From positions 1 through 64,000 of IMG/VR virus record IMGVR_UViG_3300047319_000106: a DNA stretch of 64,000 nt, one strand, 5' to 3'. This DNA comes from a virus. The notes beneath the pieces are model-generated. The model saw only the letters and a list, made by a program, of their open reading frames with translations, was not told where the DNA came from and searched no databases. Shown piece by piece: positions 39,563 to 48,287 of the stretch. The stretch's first letter is position 1; the number at the start of each line of letters is the position of its first letter. A program made the translations under genes and the position numbers.

Positions 39563-40045
39563 TCAGGTCTTTTTGCGGACCACGTACGTTACGGAGTTCC
39601 GCAACTGTCCGGTGTCCACTAGGGTGTTGGTTCGAGTGACGCCGCGCGCGCGCCGCGCCGCAAGCGTCGAGTCAGCCAGTTTCGGCTGGATGTTGCTGTT
39701 GATCTTCGCGCGCGCCGCGTTCTGCCCGATGAGGCCCGCGGAGTGCAGCGTTTGATCCGCCTGATCTTGACCGTTCAGCGCAGCCTTCGCGCCCTTGCCG
39801 AGCCGGTCGGCGATGCGGTCCTGCGCGTCCCGCACGCCCGGGACGAGCCAGGGTCGCGCGGGGATATTCGCCCCTGGCGCGCCGTTCTCTTGGATGTAAC
39901 CGATCTGCGCGTTGCTGATCGGCTCGTCATCCTTGCGCTCGGGCGCGCTGTCGGGGATGCCGACGAGCACGTCCTTCGTCGCTAGATCGCTCACTGCCTT
40001 GATGACGGACGCGATACGGTCGCGAGTGACCTTGACGCCGCTCAC
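39563..40045 (-). CDS. Head-tail joining protein (HK97 gp10-like)
   Basis: 160 aa from ATG 40045. Has the AQIGYIQENGAPGANIPARP motif and QDRIADRLGKGAKAALNGQD, ending LVDTGQLRNSVTYVVRKKT; the LVDTG-x-LRNSV phrase marks the gp10 family of neck/tail completion proteins. Starts 4 bases inside the upstream DUF4054-like gene. Confidence 0.75.
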   Translation of the reverse strand: MSGVKVTRDRIASVIKAVSDLATKDVLVGIPDSAPERKDDEPISNAQIGYIQENGAPGANIPARPWLVPGVRDAQDRIADRLGKGAKAALNGQDQADQTLHSAGLIGQNAARAKINSNIQPKLADSTLAARRARGVTRTNTLVDTGQLRNSVTYVVRKKT

Positions 40046-40431
40046 AATTGCATCCCGCCTGCGCCCATGAGGCGCGCCATGCCGAGGAAACGCGTGCCGT
40101 AGGAAGTGAGATTCCAGAAGCCCGCGTCGGCGAGGCTGGCCGCGCCAGTGTCGTAACTGGCGCTGACCTTGTCGACGGCCTTCGACGACATCGGCCCGGA
40201 GGATTGCCCCGGAATGCCGCCGCCGGCCGCCGCCTGCTGATCGCGCGCGGCGATCGCGAGATGATGCGCCGTGACGAGCTCAATCCCGATGTTGGTCAAC
40301 TCGCCCCAGCGGCACTCGTTCACGAGCGACGATCCAACCGTCAGCCACAGCGTGACCAGCGAATCGGGGTATCGCGTCGTGTCGGAGAACTCGGGGAAGT
40401 CGGATCGGAATTGATTGGCGTCCACGGTCAA
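40042..40431 (-). CDS. Head completion protein, DUF4054-like
   Basis: 129 aa from TTG 40431 (GTG 40425 is possible); the TTGA overlap with the previous stop favours 40431. FRSDFPEFSDTTRYPDSLVT, WRWGELTNIGIELVTAHHLA-like helix and C-terminal GLASLADAGFWNLTSYGTRF match DUF4054 connector proteins, helical head completion subunits on the portal. Order capsid, small protein, DUF4054, gp10-like is common in simple myophages. Confidence 0.75.
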   Translation of the reverse strand: MTVDANQFRSDFPEFSDTTRYPDSLVTLWLTVGSSLVNECRWGELTNIGIELVTAHHLAIAARDQQAAAGGGIPGQSSGPMSSKAVDKVSASYDTGAASLADAGFWNLTSYGTRFLGMARLMGAGGMQL

Positions 40432-40601
40432 GCCTTCGTCTTGGCGGTCTTCGTCTCGGGCTTCGCGACTTGCGCGTGCGCCTGGACGAACCAGTGATTG
40501 GCAGTCGAGTCGTCCACTTCATGCTCGCCGGCCGCGAACTCGCGTTGTTGGCCGGCGGCATCGGTGAGAACGAACGGCTTCTCAACGATGATCTTCGCCA
40601 T
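40428..40601 (-). CDS. Small head protein
   Basis: 57 aa from ATG 40601 (MAKIIVEKPFVLTDAAGQQR ... KPETKTAKTKA). Beta-hairpin-like start with FAAGEHEVDDSTANHWFVQA and a Lys/Thr tail. Short proteins like this follow the capsid gene in many phages; function unknown. Coupled by a TTGA overlap to the following gene and 3 bases from the capsid stop. Confidence 0.6.
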   Translation of the reverse strand: MAKIIVEKPFVLTDAAGQQREFAAGEHEVDDSTANHWFVQAHAQVAKPETKTAKTKA

Positions 40602-40603
40602 CG

Positions 40604-41635
40604 TCAGATACCGTCACGGTAGCCGATCGTCTCCGGATACACCACTTCCACCACGCCCAGACGGCCGAAATAGGTCGTCATTTGGCGGATGTCGCGGTAT
40701 TCCAGCGGCGTGCGCTGCAGCGGCACGAGCGGGAAGCGAACGCGCTCCGGATCCTTCGTGTACGCGACCATTCGGTTCGTGCTCGAAGTGCCGCGGCTCG
40801 TCAGCCACTTCGACGGCAGAATCTCCAGCGGACGGCCGTTGATGCTGTTCGACAACGAGTTCATCTTCAGGAACTCGAGCACGCTGATATTGCCGGCCGA
40901 ACTCACGAGCGTCGAGACGAGGCGCGAGTAGTTCAGCGGGTCGATCAGCAGACGATCCGGGCAAACGGCGTAAGCCGAGGCCGCCCACACGCTGTTCAAG
41001 AGTTCGTTGACGTCAGCGAGCTGCTGCGCCGCGGTCGCCGTGCCCCAGCCGCCCGTGACTGCGTTCGAGACGTTCGTCACAGCAGCGTTGTTGACGAGGC
41101 CCGTCACGCCGAGCACGGTGTCGCCGATGTAGACCTGCTCATCGACGTCCATGTTGTGCTTCAGGTTCATGCCGGCGAACTTCTGCTGATCCACCGGGCG
41201 GCCGAGCTTCTGAGCCGATTCCAGTTCCGGAATCGTCCAGCCGATCTGCATTGCCCAGAGGGTCAACGGGTTCGGCGTCTTGCCGATGTCCAGCGCGATG
41301 CCGGCGATTGCCGATGCATCCTTGCCGACCCACGACTTGCCGTTCGGCGATGCGCCACCGGCCGCCGCGAACGAGGAGTTCGTGAACGACGACGTTTCGT
41401 CGGCGATCGACACGTCTTCACGCAGGTCGATGTCGCGCGACCAGGTGACCGACGACAGCGGCATGTGCAGACGCTGATCGAGGCGTTCGAGTTCGCCGAT
41501 CAGGAATGCGCCAGTGCTGTCGATCGTGTGGGAGTCGAACGTCAGCATGCTGTCGCGCGTGCGCGAGCGGGTGATGATCGACGGCGCGCCAGCGATTGCC
41601 ATTGCCATCGCCAGCGGTTTGATGATTTTGCTCAT
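40604..41635 (-). CDS. Major capsid protein (DUF2184-like)
   Basis: 343 aa from ATG 41635. The stretch MLTFDSHTIDSTGAFLIGEL then RLHMPLSSVTWSRDIDLRED is the signature of DUF2184 capsid proteins; GKTPNPLTLWAMQIGWTIPE, DPLNYSRLVSTLVSSAGNIS and C-terminal QMTTYFGRLGVVEVVYPETI support it. The first 25 residues (IKPLAMAMAIAGAPSII) are unusually hydrophobic for a capsid N-terminus and may be removed or mark a wrong start. HK97 fold expected. Confidence 0.8.
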   Translation of the reverse strand: MSKIIKPLAMAMAIAGAPSIITRSRTRDSMLTFDSHTIDSTGAFLIGELERLDQRLHMPLSSVTWSRDIDLREDVSIADETSSFTNSSFAAAGGASPNGKSWVGKDASAIAGIALDIGKTPNPLTLWAMQIGWTIPELESAQKLGRPVDQQKFAGMNLKHNMDVDEQVYIGDTVLGVTGLVNNAAVTNVSNAVTGGWGTATAAQQLADVNELLNSVWAASAYAVCPDRLLIDPLNYSRLVSTLVSSAGNISVLEFLKMNSLSNSINGRPLEILPSKWLTSRGTSSTNRMVAYTKDPERVRFPLVPLQRTPLEYRDIRQMTTYFGRLGVVEVVYPETIGYRDGI

Positions 41636-41649
41636 GTGGTGATGGCCCC

Positions 41650-42138
41650 TTAGATGTTGAAGGCGATTTCGACGTTGCCGTTCGCGTCGCCCGCGTTCAT
41701 GAACGTCGCGCCGGTGATGGCGATCGTGTTGGTGGAGTCGGCCGCAGCTTCGATACCGCCGATCGGCTTTCCAGCACCCGCCGTTGCGACGCGCACATAG
41801 ACCTGACTGCCGAGCGCCGGCGTGCCTGCGTTGTTCTTCACGGTCATGTAGCCGCGGCGCAGGATGTCGGCCATGCCGGTCGTCGGCGGCGTCGACGTGC
41901 CGAGCGGGTCTTGCGACGACACGGTCGGATACGGCCGCACGAGCAGGCCGTAGACGACGGCAGCCGTATCACCCGCGCCCACCGGAACGAACTTGCCGCT
42001 CGACACCTTGCCGAACAGGCCGTAGCCGGGGAAAGCCGAAGCCGAGTTCAGTACGCCCGGCTCGACGGTTGCTTGCGACTGGCGCGAGATGTCGCCAGGG
42101 ATGCCCGAAGGCATGCGGAACAGAATTGCGTTGCCCAT
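41650..42138 (-). CDS. Capsid decoration/structural protein
   Basis: 162 aa from ATG 42138. GNAILFRMPSGIPGDISRQS, then beta-rich VYGLLVRPYPTVSSQDPLGT and DILRRGYMTVKNNAGTPALG; this type of protein sits between protease-scaffold and capsid genes and resembles phage capsid cement proteins. No Cys or catalytic motif. Identity inferred from order. Confidence 0.65.
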   Translation of the reverse strand: MGNAILFRMPSGIPGDISRQSQATVEPGVLNSASAFPGYGLFGKVSSGKFVPVGAGDTAAVVYGLLVRPYPTVSSQDPLGTSTPPTTGMADILRRGYMTVKNNAGTPALGSQVYVRVATAGAGKPIGGIEAAADSTNTIAITGATFMNAGDANGNVEIAFNI

Positions 42139-42149
42139 TAGGCTTCTCC

Positions 42150-43409
42150 TTACTTGGCGGACCGATCGGCCCAGTATTCGCGGTTGCGTTGGTTGATGTC
42201 GGCGACGGTCGAGCGCTTGCCGAAGTCCTTCGTCGGCGCAGCCGATGCGTGCGCACCGCCGTTGTTCTGCGCTTTCATGAGCTCAGAAGCACCCATGAAC
42301 GTGGCGTTGACCAATGCGACGGGCATCGCCTCGAAGTCGGCCGTCTTGCCACCGATGAACGGGGCGATCGCCGCGCGACCTGCATCGGTCTGGTACGCCA
42401 GATCGAGCGCCTTGCGTTGGCACTTGCAGAGCGATGCAGCCTGGTCGGCGGTGCTCGCCTTCGAGTCGAGCGTCGGCAGTTTGATGCCGGGCGACAGGAT
42501 CTCGGCGCGCGAGAGGATCGTCTTCGCGGAGTCGCCGGTATAGAGATCGACTTCCGACTGGTTCAGCTTGCCAGCCTGTTCAGCCTCGAGGACGTCGTCG
42601 CCGGTCTCAGCCGTCTCTTCTTCCTCGTCTTCGTCGTCGCCGTCTGCGTCCTTGGCTTGCGCCTTTACGAGCGTCGCGAGCGAGGCGAGGAGCGCGTCTT
42701 GCGCTTCCATGCGCTTCATCAGCGTCTTGAGCAGAGCGGCGTCGCCGGTCTTTTCCTTCTTCTCTTCGAGCTCCTCCGACTCTTCGTCGTCGGTCTCTTT
42801 CTTCTCTTCCATCTCGGCTTCCGCGTCCTTCATCAGAGCGCGAAGCTTGTCGAGAAAGGTGGGTTTCTTCTTCATGTCGAGTTCCTTATCGCCTATGGCG
42901 CAGCGGCTGCCGCACCGACCGCGCTCAACGAGCGCAACGTGATTGCCAACAATTTCGCGCTGCACTCCGCGCCCTGGCTCTACCTGCTCATACCCCGCGT
43001 CGTATCCGCACGAAACCTCGCGCAGACCGGCGCGCACATCATCGATTGCTTTCTGGTTCGTCAGCATCAGATCCGCGAGCAGCAGATCGTTCTCGATACC
43101 AGTGCCGCGGCGCACGTTCATCACGGTGCCGACAGCGAGTTGATTCCAGTTCGACGGGTTCACAAAGTCGTCGGGGTGATCCATCGTCACCGCCGCGCCT
43201 TCGAAACTGGCGATGGTCTCAGGCCGGAAGACTTCGGCAGCATCGCGCGAGACGCGGATCAGGCCGTCGCGGCTCGGCTCGACCGGCACTTCACCGGCGC
43301 CGTAGAGCATTTCTCCAGTCCGCGCGATCGGGACGTCATGGCACACGAGGAATCCGGACGGCGTCACGGACTGCTTCGGGCCGAGTGTTTCGACGGTGTA
43401 AAAGCGCAT
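42150..43409 (-). CDS. Capsid protease-scaffold fusion (DUF2213-like)
   Basis: 419 aa from ATG 43409 (the frame continues upstream but overlaps the neighbour). Residues 1-165 form the protease part: AGEVPVEPSRDGLIRVSRDA, VTMDHPDDFVNPSNWNQL (the MDHP motif) and REVSCGYDAGYE (GYS-like). Residues 180-290 are a highly acidic coiled coil (EEKKETDDEESEELEEKKEK and a second Asp/Glu block) that should act as an internal scaffold. The C-terminus is helical with KCQRKALDLAYQTDAGRAAI. Both functions in one protein explain the lack of a separate scaffold gene. Confidence 0.75.
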   Translation of the reverse strand: MRFYTVETLGPKQSVTPSGFLVCHDVPIARTGEMLYGAGEVPVEPSRDGLIRVSRDAAEVFRPETIASFEGAAVTMDHPDDFVNPSNWNQLAVGTVMNVRRGTGIENDLLLADLMLTNQKAIDDVRAGLREVSCGYDAGYEQVEPGRGVQREIVGNHVALVERGRCGSRCAIGDKELDMKKKPTFLDKLRALMKDAEAEMEEKKETDDEESEELEEKKEKTGDAALLKTLMKRMEAQDALLASLATLVKAQAKDADGDDEDEEEETAETGDDVLEAEQAGKLNQSEVDLYTGDSAKTILSRAEILSPGIKLPTLDSKASTADQAASLCKCQRKALDLAYQTDAGRAAIAPFIGGKTADFEAMPVALVNATFMGASELMKAQNNGGAHASAAPTKDFGKRSTVADINQRNREYWADRSAK

Positions 43410-43410
43410 A

Positions 43411-44160
43411 TCAGTCAGGAATGACCGGTTCCGGATAGCACCGGCAGTTGTAGATCTGGCCGGCGTGCGTGACCGTGCCATCGGATAGCCGCGGTGGCGT
43501 ATCCCATCGCACGTACTTGCCGTTCATCTCGCGGTGCGAGTGGCGCACGTCCGAGTCGTTCGACGTCCGCCAGATGTAGCCTTCAGAGCCGATGTGCTCG
43601 GCGCGCGCCTGCGTCAGCACTGAGGCGGTGCGGGCGACCTCGGTCCGCGCGATCAGGTTGGCGCGGTTCTTCGAGACCAGGCCAGAGCGCTGGATCTCTT
43701 TCGAGATCTCCTTCGCGCGCGTGCTGTCCTCGATGCCTTTCAGCGTCAGGTCGTGCACGCGTTGCGCGGCGTCGAGCGGCAGGCTCTTAATCAGCGTCAC
43801 CTGCTCGGCGAGCAGCGCGCGCATGATCTCGCCAGTCGGCGCCGTGCGCAGTTCTTCGCGCAGCGCGCGCGACATTTCTTTCGCCTGCTCAGCCCACGCA
43901 GCCTCATCGCGCCGGTTGACGTCGAACAGCATGCGCGCGGCGGTCGCCTCGGCCCACGGCGTGAGCGCTTCGGCGTAGCGCCGCAGCATGTCGGTCATCG
44001 TCGGCACGACGGACGGATCGCCCGGCGGGAACCCGTTGATCAGATCGCCGACTTGTTGCGCGACGCGGCGCAGCTTTAGCGCGTATTGCGTTTCCGCTCT
44101 ACGCGTTTGCGGCTGGCTGCTCCGGCTCCGGCTGCGTTTCTTGTCCTGCGTTCGGAGCAT
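43411..44160 (-). CDS. Minor head protein (Mu gpF / SPP1 gp7-like)
   Basis: 249 aa from ATG 44160 (TTG 44169 possible), overlapping the portal end. The C-terminal half has the family motif LIARTEVARTASVLTQARAE, RTSNDSDVRHSHREMNGKYV and AGQIYNCRCYPEPVIPD, all typical of minor head morphogenesis proteins. The N-terminal half is helical and basic. Brings protease or ejection functions to the portal vertex. Confidence 0.82.
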   Translation of the reverse strand: MLRTQDKKRSRSRSSQPQTRRAETQYALKLRRVAQQVGDLINGFPPGDPSVVPTMTDMLRRYAEALTPWAEATAARMLFDVNRRDEAAWAEQAKEMSRALREELRTAPTGEIMRALLAEQVTLIKSLPLDAAQRVHDLTLKGIEDSTRAKEISKEIQRSGLVSKNRANLIARTEVARTASVLTQARAEHIGSEGYIWRTSNDSDVRHSHREMNGKYVRWDTPPRLSDGTVTHAGQIYNCRCYPEPVIPD

Positions 44161-45547
44161 TGGGGTCAATCTCGGTCAGGTCCGGCAGTTCGTCGTCGGC
44201 CTCGTTGATCATCTCGTCGGTGATGTTCGACCAGACGCCGGTGATGTGGCTCGACTGGCGCAACTCCTTCAGCGCGGTCTGCTGACTGATCAGGCCGTCG
44301 TCGTACGCGCCGGTGACTGTCTGCGTCGTCTTCTGCGCGATGTCCGCCTTCTCGCTGTCGGACAGTTGCCACAGCGGGTTGAACCCGAACTGGAAACCTT
44401 CCGGCGGCTCGATGCCTAGCTCAGAGCGCACGATCACCTCAAGCAGGCGCGTCAGCGGAAGGCGAAGCCTGCGCTCTTGCTGCTGCTTGATGTTGTCGTA
44501 GTAGTTGCGGACGTCCGACTCGCCGGTGCTGTTGAGGCCGGCCGGCGACTGACCGAACAGACGAACTAGCGGAATTCCGGTCGCGCCGGAAAGCTGCTGC
44601 CCGAACTGCAGAAGCACGTTGTCGAGGCCAGAAAACGAATACTGGTGAGACTCGAACTTGTCCTTCGCGTCGATGAGGGTGATCCCCTCGTTCGACTGGA
44701 AGCGCCGAATCATCTCGACGTTCTTCAGCAGAGCCTCGAGCGCAGGGCCGCCCATGCCGATCACTTCGCGCAGGCCATCGACAGCGAGCGTGCGCAGATG
44801 CGCCTTGTAGACGAGCTGCGCCGCGCCGGCCGTTGTGCTGTCGAAGGCGATCAGCCGATCGAACAAGCGCTCAACGACCGATTGGCCCCACAGGTTTTCG
44901 CTGATCTTCTGCCAGTACGGTAATTCGACGCCGTCGAGCCGGATCACGCGGCTGTAGTGGATGCGCTGACGCGCGAGCGCCATCGAATCCGCGACGATGT
45001 CGTAAAACTTCGGCTGCCCGAGATCGGGGCCGAAATCGGTCACGAGATCGTTGAGCGACGGCTGAACAAGCCACCGGTCGAGCACGAGAATGCCCTTGAA
45101 CTGATCCTGTGCGATCGAATCCAGCTTCAGCGGCGTACGCATGTTCTGGCCGTCGATCATCATCACGCCGATGGCGCCACCGTAGAGGCGCGACCACTTG
45201 ACCGTGTCGTTGATGCGATCCCAGATCGCCATGCGCTCGAACGCCGCATGAATCTGGTCCATCTGATCCGGCGGCAGGTCCGATTCGATCTCGATGCCCG
45301 CGCGCGTCATGTCGTCGGCGACACAGTCCACGACCGCGCCCACAACCCACGACGAGCGATACATCGCTTCGAGTTGGATGCGATTCCGACTGATGAAGTC
45401 GAATCCGTATCCCGAGCCGGACGTTTGGTTGTTCGTGCCGTAGCCGACGCGCGCTTCGAAGTTCTGGAAGCTGTCGCCGGCCACCCATCGCTTGGCAGTC
45501 TCTGCCTTTGCGACGCGCGCGACCGTATTTCCTCGTTTGCGTGTCAT
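44099..45547 (-). CDS. Portal protein (DUF1073 family)
   Basis: 482 aa from ATG 45547. SGYGFDFISRNRIQLEAMYR, WVVGAVVDCVADDMTRAGIE, FKGILVLDRWLVQPSLNDLV, LFGQSPAGLNSTGESDVRNY and QQERRLRLPLTRLLEVIVRS are hallmark DUF1073 portal motifs. C-terminal 40 residues are acidic and Pro-rich. Databases sometimes label this family Acb1-like; the length here leaves no room for the extra anti-CBASS hydrolase domain. Overlaps the minor head gene by 62 bases. Confidence 0.85.
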   Translation of the reverse strand: MTRKRGNTVARVAKAETAKRWVAGDSFQNFEARVGYGTNNQTSGSGYGFDFISRNRIQLEAMYRSSWVVGAVVDCVADDMTRAGIEIESDLPPDQMDQIHAAFERMAIWDRINDTVKWSRLYGGAIGVMMIDGQNMRTPLKLDSIAQDQFKGILVLDRWLVQPSLNDLVTDFGPDLGQPKFYDIVADSMALARQRIHYSRVIRLDGVELPYWQKISENLWGQSVVERLFDRLIAFDSTTAGAAQLVYKAHLRTLAVDGLREVIGMGGPALEALLKNVEMIRRFQSNEGITLIDAKDKFESHQYSFSGLDNVLLQFGQQLSGATGIPLVRLFGQSPAGLNSTGESDVRNYYDNIKQQQERRLRLPLTRLLEVIVRSELGIEPPEGFQFGFNPLWQLSDSEKADIAQKTTQTVTGAYDDGLISQQTALKELRQSSHITGVWSNITDEMINEADDELPDLTEIDPNAPNAGQETQPEPEQPAANA

Positions 45548-45590
45548 GTAAGAAAAATCCTTGCTTGCCACGCGGGAGGCGTCAGCATGT

Positions 45591-47000
45591 TTAACCAGCC
45601 AGCCTCGACCAGACGTCGAGCGCACCGGCGTTCGGCGGGAAGCACATCACGAAGGCGTCAGCCAAGTTCGGAGACGGCACCGGGCCGCCCTCGCGGTTCG
45701 CCTTGGCGAGATCCTTTTTGCTTTCCACCTTCACGCGCCCGTTCTGGTCGTAGTCGCGCTTCGGCGTTGCGAGCTCATCAATCAGGCGGTCGAGGAACGG
45801 CGTCTCGCTGGAGATGCTGATAAGTTGGTCGTCCGAGAACTTCTCGCCGTTGCGCACCGCGTTGAATGTGTTGCGGAAGCGGTCAGCGACCAGCCACCAC
45901 GCCTGCGCCTTGATGTTCGAGAACATGTCGCCGTTCTTGATGCCAGGCTGATAGTTCCGATCTGGCTCCCACACGGCGCCGCCGGCGTTGAACTTGTCGT
46001 AGCGCACCATGAAGGTTTCGCCTTCCGCGCGCCGCGCCTCGTTGATCTCAGCGAACTTGGAGCCGGCAGTTGCACCGACGCCGATCGAGTCGTAGGTGAC
46101 GGCGGCCTCGCGCTCCTTCGCAGCGTTGTACGTCCGCTTGCACGACTTCATCAACTCATCTTCGCCAGCCTTCCATTCGTCGACCCAGTCGACTACGGAG
46201 CCGTGTGCATAGACGTTTGCGCACTTGTCCGAGCCGCTGTCTGCGACGTCGAAGCCAATGCGCTTGATGCCGCGCGCCTCGAAACCGAGCACCTTGTGCG
46301 CGTCGATCGCGGCCATGATCCAAGAGCGCTTGATGATCGATCCTTCGTCGTCATCGCGCGGCACACCCAGATAGATGTGCTCGAAGTCCTCGTAATCCTC
46401 AGCCTTGGCCGCCTCGATCAGCTCGAGCATCGTGCCGGAGAGGAACGGGTTCTCCGTATAGTTGATTTGCCGGACGATCGTCTTCGGCGGCGGATTCTTG
46501 ACGAACCGCTTGTAGACAAAGTCCGTAGAGAGCTTCGGGTTGAAGATGATCCAGAACTGCGAGCCGGATTTCCGCAGCGTCGGGTTCAGGATTTCCCACT
46601 GTTCCTCGGTGAGGTTGTGAGCCTCCTCGATCCAGCAAACGTCGATGCCTTCGAGCGATTTGATTTCATCGATCGAACGCCACAGACCGTAGAACAGGAA
46701 TTCGCTTCCCGTAACCCGGTTGATGATCTTGTCACGCTGGATGTCGAAGCGATCCAACATGCCGAACCGCTCGATCTGCACCTTCAGCAGCGAATAGACC
46801 GACTCCGCGATCTTGTTCTGGAACTGCCGCGCGCAGAGGAAACGGATCTTGTACGTGTTCGTCAGGAACACGGCGAAGCCCGCCGCATCCCATGACTTTG
46901 AACTCGCCCGCCCGCCGTGCAGCACGCGGTTACGCGCCGGAGCCAACCAGAACTTGCGTAGCGCCGGGTTAAGCGTCGCCCTCTTCGTCTGAGCCTGCAT
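45591..47000 (-). CDS. terL: Terminase large subunit (PBSX-like)
   Basis: 469 aa from ATG 47000, overlapping the small subunit by 32 bases. Walker A region HGGRASSKSWDAAGFAVFL (about residues 28-46), Walker B GIDVCWIEEAHNLTEEQWEI, coupling motif IIFNPKLSTDFVYKRF, nuclease residues in KRIGFDVADSGSDKC, TYDSIGVGATAG and PNLADAFVMCF. PBSX/P22-type headful motor. Confidence 0.9.
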   Translation of the reverse strand: MQAQTKRATLNPALRKFWLAPARNRVLHGGRASSKSWDAAGFAVFLTNTYKIRFLCARQFQNKIAESVYSLLKVQIERFGMLDRFDIQRDKIINRVTGSEFLFYGLWRSIDEIKSLEGIDVCWIEEAHNLTEEQWEILNPTLRKSGSQFWIIFNPKLSTDFVYKRFVKNPPPKTIVRQINYTENPFLSGTMLELIEAAKAEDYEDFEHIYLGVPRDDDEGSIIKRSWIMAAIDAHKVLGFEARGIKRIGFDVADSGSDKCANVYAHGSVVDWVDEWKAGEDELMKSCKRTYNAAKEREAAVTYDSIGVGATAGSKFAEINEARRAEGETFMVRYDKFNAGGAVWEPDRNYQPGIKNGDMFSNIKAQAWWLVADRFRNTFNAVRNGEKFSDDQLISISSETPFLDRLIDELATPKRDYDQNGRVKVESKKDLAKANREGGPVPSPNLADAFVMCFPPNAGALDVWSRLAG

Positions 47001-47601
47001 AGAAGTGATCCAGCCCCGCGGGCGCTTCGGTTCCGCCGCCGTCGTGCGCGCCGGTGATGCCGTACGCCTCACGCTCCAGGCCGATCAAGGTTTTGAGCGT
47101 CTCCGAAAGCTGCTTCATGCTGCTCACGCGGCCAGTGCTAGAGATGACCTTCTGATAGAGGTCGTTCCGCTTGTCGTTGCCACGCTCATCTGGCGAGCGG
47201 AGCATTTCGCCGAGCTGCTCGAACAGTTCGCGGTTCTCGGTGACGCTCTCCAGTTCTCCGAGCAGCGCCATCGCCAGGCGGCGAGAGCGCGCGATGTCGG
47301 AGCGATGAGCCAGCCGAATATTCGCGATGACCTCGGCATTACCCTCGACGATCACCCTGTCGGTTACCGCCTGTTCGTTGGTAACCTCAGTGGTAACCGT
47401 GCGCGTGGTAACCAGCGCCTCAGCCTTTGCCTGTATGCGTTTGGCGAGATCGCGGTCCCATCCGTCACGCTTGGCGCGCTTCGAGATGGCAGCGTGCGAA
47501 ATACCTTGGGAGGCGGCGATCTCCCGCACCGACAGGACGCCGGCCCGGTAATCCGCTTCAATGCGCTCCCAGTCCGGCGCGGCCTTCTTTTGCTGCGCCA
47601 T
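46969..47601 (-). CDS. terS: Terminase small subunit
   Basis: 210 aa from ATG 47601. N-terminal HTH (residues 12-50: WERIEADYRAGVLSVREIAA, SQGISHAAISKRAKRDGW) followed by a helical oligomerisation domain and a Gly-rich end. DNA for residues 62-80 holds four GGTNACC heptamers, a possible packaging recognition site inside the gene. Standard position upstream of terL. Confidence 0.82.
   Translation of the reverse strand: MAQQKKAAPDWERIEADYRAGVLSVREIAASQGISHAAISKRAKRDGWDRDLAKRIQAKAEALVTTRTVTTEVTNEQAVTDRVIVEGNAEVIANIRLAHRSDIARSRRLAMALLGELESVTENRELFEQLGEMLRSPDERGNDKRNDLYQKVISSTGRVSSMKQLSETLKTLIGLEREAYGITGAHDGGGTEAPAGLDHFYAGSDEEGDA
47362..47413. repeat. Four GGTNACC heptamers inside terS (possible pac site)
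   Basis: GGTTACC at 47362 and GGTAACC at 47380, 47392 and 47407, spaced 18, 12 and 15 bp. They encode VT/TT residues in the small terminase. Palindromic sites clustered in terS resemble pac recognition sites, but codon repetition could also explain them. Confidence 0.4.
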
Positions 47602-47613
47602 TGCGAATTCTCA

Positions 47614-47650
47614 AAAAGAAACGCCCGCCCGGAGTTACCCGGCGCGGGCG
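47614..47650 (-). terminator. Terminator-like hairpin upstream of terS
   Basis: CGCCCG (47622-47627) pairs with CGGGCG (47645-47650), with inner pairs around TAACT, and TTTCTTTTT follows on the minus strand. It separates small genes from the packaging genes. Confidence 0.68.
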
Positions 47651-47688
47651 CAAACCCTCTGACGAGGACTGGAGGAGACTACGAGGAT

Positions 47689-47889
47689 TCAGATTTCCGG
47701 CAGCAGCTTGCGCAGTCGATCGAATTTCGCATCGAGATGAGCGCGGGCGTCTGCCGACAAGACGCGGATGTTGCCTACGAACCGCTCCAGGCTGTCGACG
47801 ATCGCATGCATCTCAATCGCATCTTCGCCCGGCGCTTCAGCATAGCCCTTTGGGTCGTACCACTCGGTGCTGCTGGGTTCTGCGGACAT
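47689..47889 (-). CDS. Small phage protein
   Basis: 66 aa from ATG 47889 (AGGG 9 nt upstream); ATG 47898 would add three residues. Sequence AEPSSTEWYDPKGYAEAPGE, then a helical end (AHLDAKFDRLRKLLPEI). No motif recognised. Placed between late regulator region and terS; coupled by overlap to the next small gene. Confidence 0.5.
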   Translation of the reverse strand: MSAEPSSTEWYDPKGYAEAPGEDAIEMHAIVDSLERFVGNIRVLSADARAHLDAKFDRLRKLLPEI

Positions 47890-47894
47890 GACTA

Positions 47895-48158
47895 TCATCC
47901 CTGGAAAACTGCACAGATTGCGCCGCCGAGGCCAGTCGGGCACCCAGCGTTCGGGCAGACGTAGCCCATAACCTCGCCGAGCTTCAGCCCGCACTTCACG
48001 CACCAGGGGAGCGGAAGCTGGTACGGCTCGGGATATGGCAGCGGCTGCGTCGCCGGCTTTGCCTCAAACGGCCCGAGCACGCGGCGTGTCGCGTCTCTCC
48101 TCTCAAGCTCCGAGACGCGGCGTTCGAGATCGGCGATACGCTGTTCTGCGTCAGACAT
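47895..48158 (-). CDS. Coiled coil plus zinc-ribbon protein
   Basis: 87 aa from ATG 48158. Residues 4-24 are a heptad coiled coil (AEQRIADLERRVSELERRDA), then a Pro-rich linker and a C-terminal Cys cluster (WCVKCGLKLGEVMGYVCPNA, GCPTG) with four Cys placed for one zinc. Such small zinc proteins occur between replication and late genes in phages. Function unknown. Confidence 0.6.
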   Translation of the reverse strand: MSDAEQRIADLERRVSELERRDATRRVLGPFEAKPATQPLPYPEPYQLPLPWCVKCGLKLGEVMGYVCPNAGCPTGLGGAICAVFQG

Positions 48159-48167
48159 GCGTTGCTC

Positions 48168-48287
48168 CTACTTCACTGCGAAGAACGCCGACGCGTCGTC
48201 GAGCGCCCGAGTCCAAGCGTGCGTCATGCGCGCGCAGGCGTTGAGCCAGATGCTGATGCCTTCGAGCACGTCTTCGACGTCTAACAT
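48168..48287 (-). CDS. 39-aa phage peptide
   Basis: ATG 48287 with GAGG 6-7 nt upstream (start chosen for this; the frame is open to 48353). Sequence MLDVEDVLEGISIWLNACAR, then MTHAWTRALDDASAFFAVK. Amphipathic helix; no family recognised. Confidence 0.42.
   Translation of the reverse strand: MLDVEDVLEGISIWLNACARMTHAWTRALDDASAFFAVK

Noticed and set aside
44099-45547. Portal protein as an anti-CBASS enzyme (Acb1)
   Set aside because: DUF1073 is sometimes labelled Acb1-like, but this 482-aa protein has portal length and gene order, and I see no paired H-x-T/S hydrolase motifs in a separate C-terminal domain.
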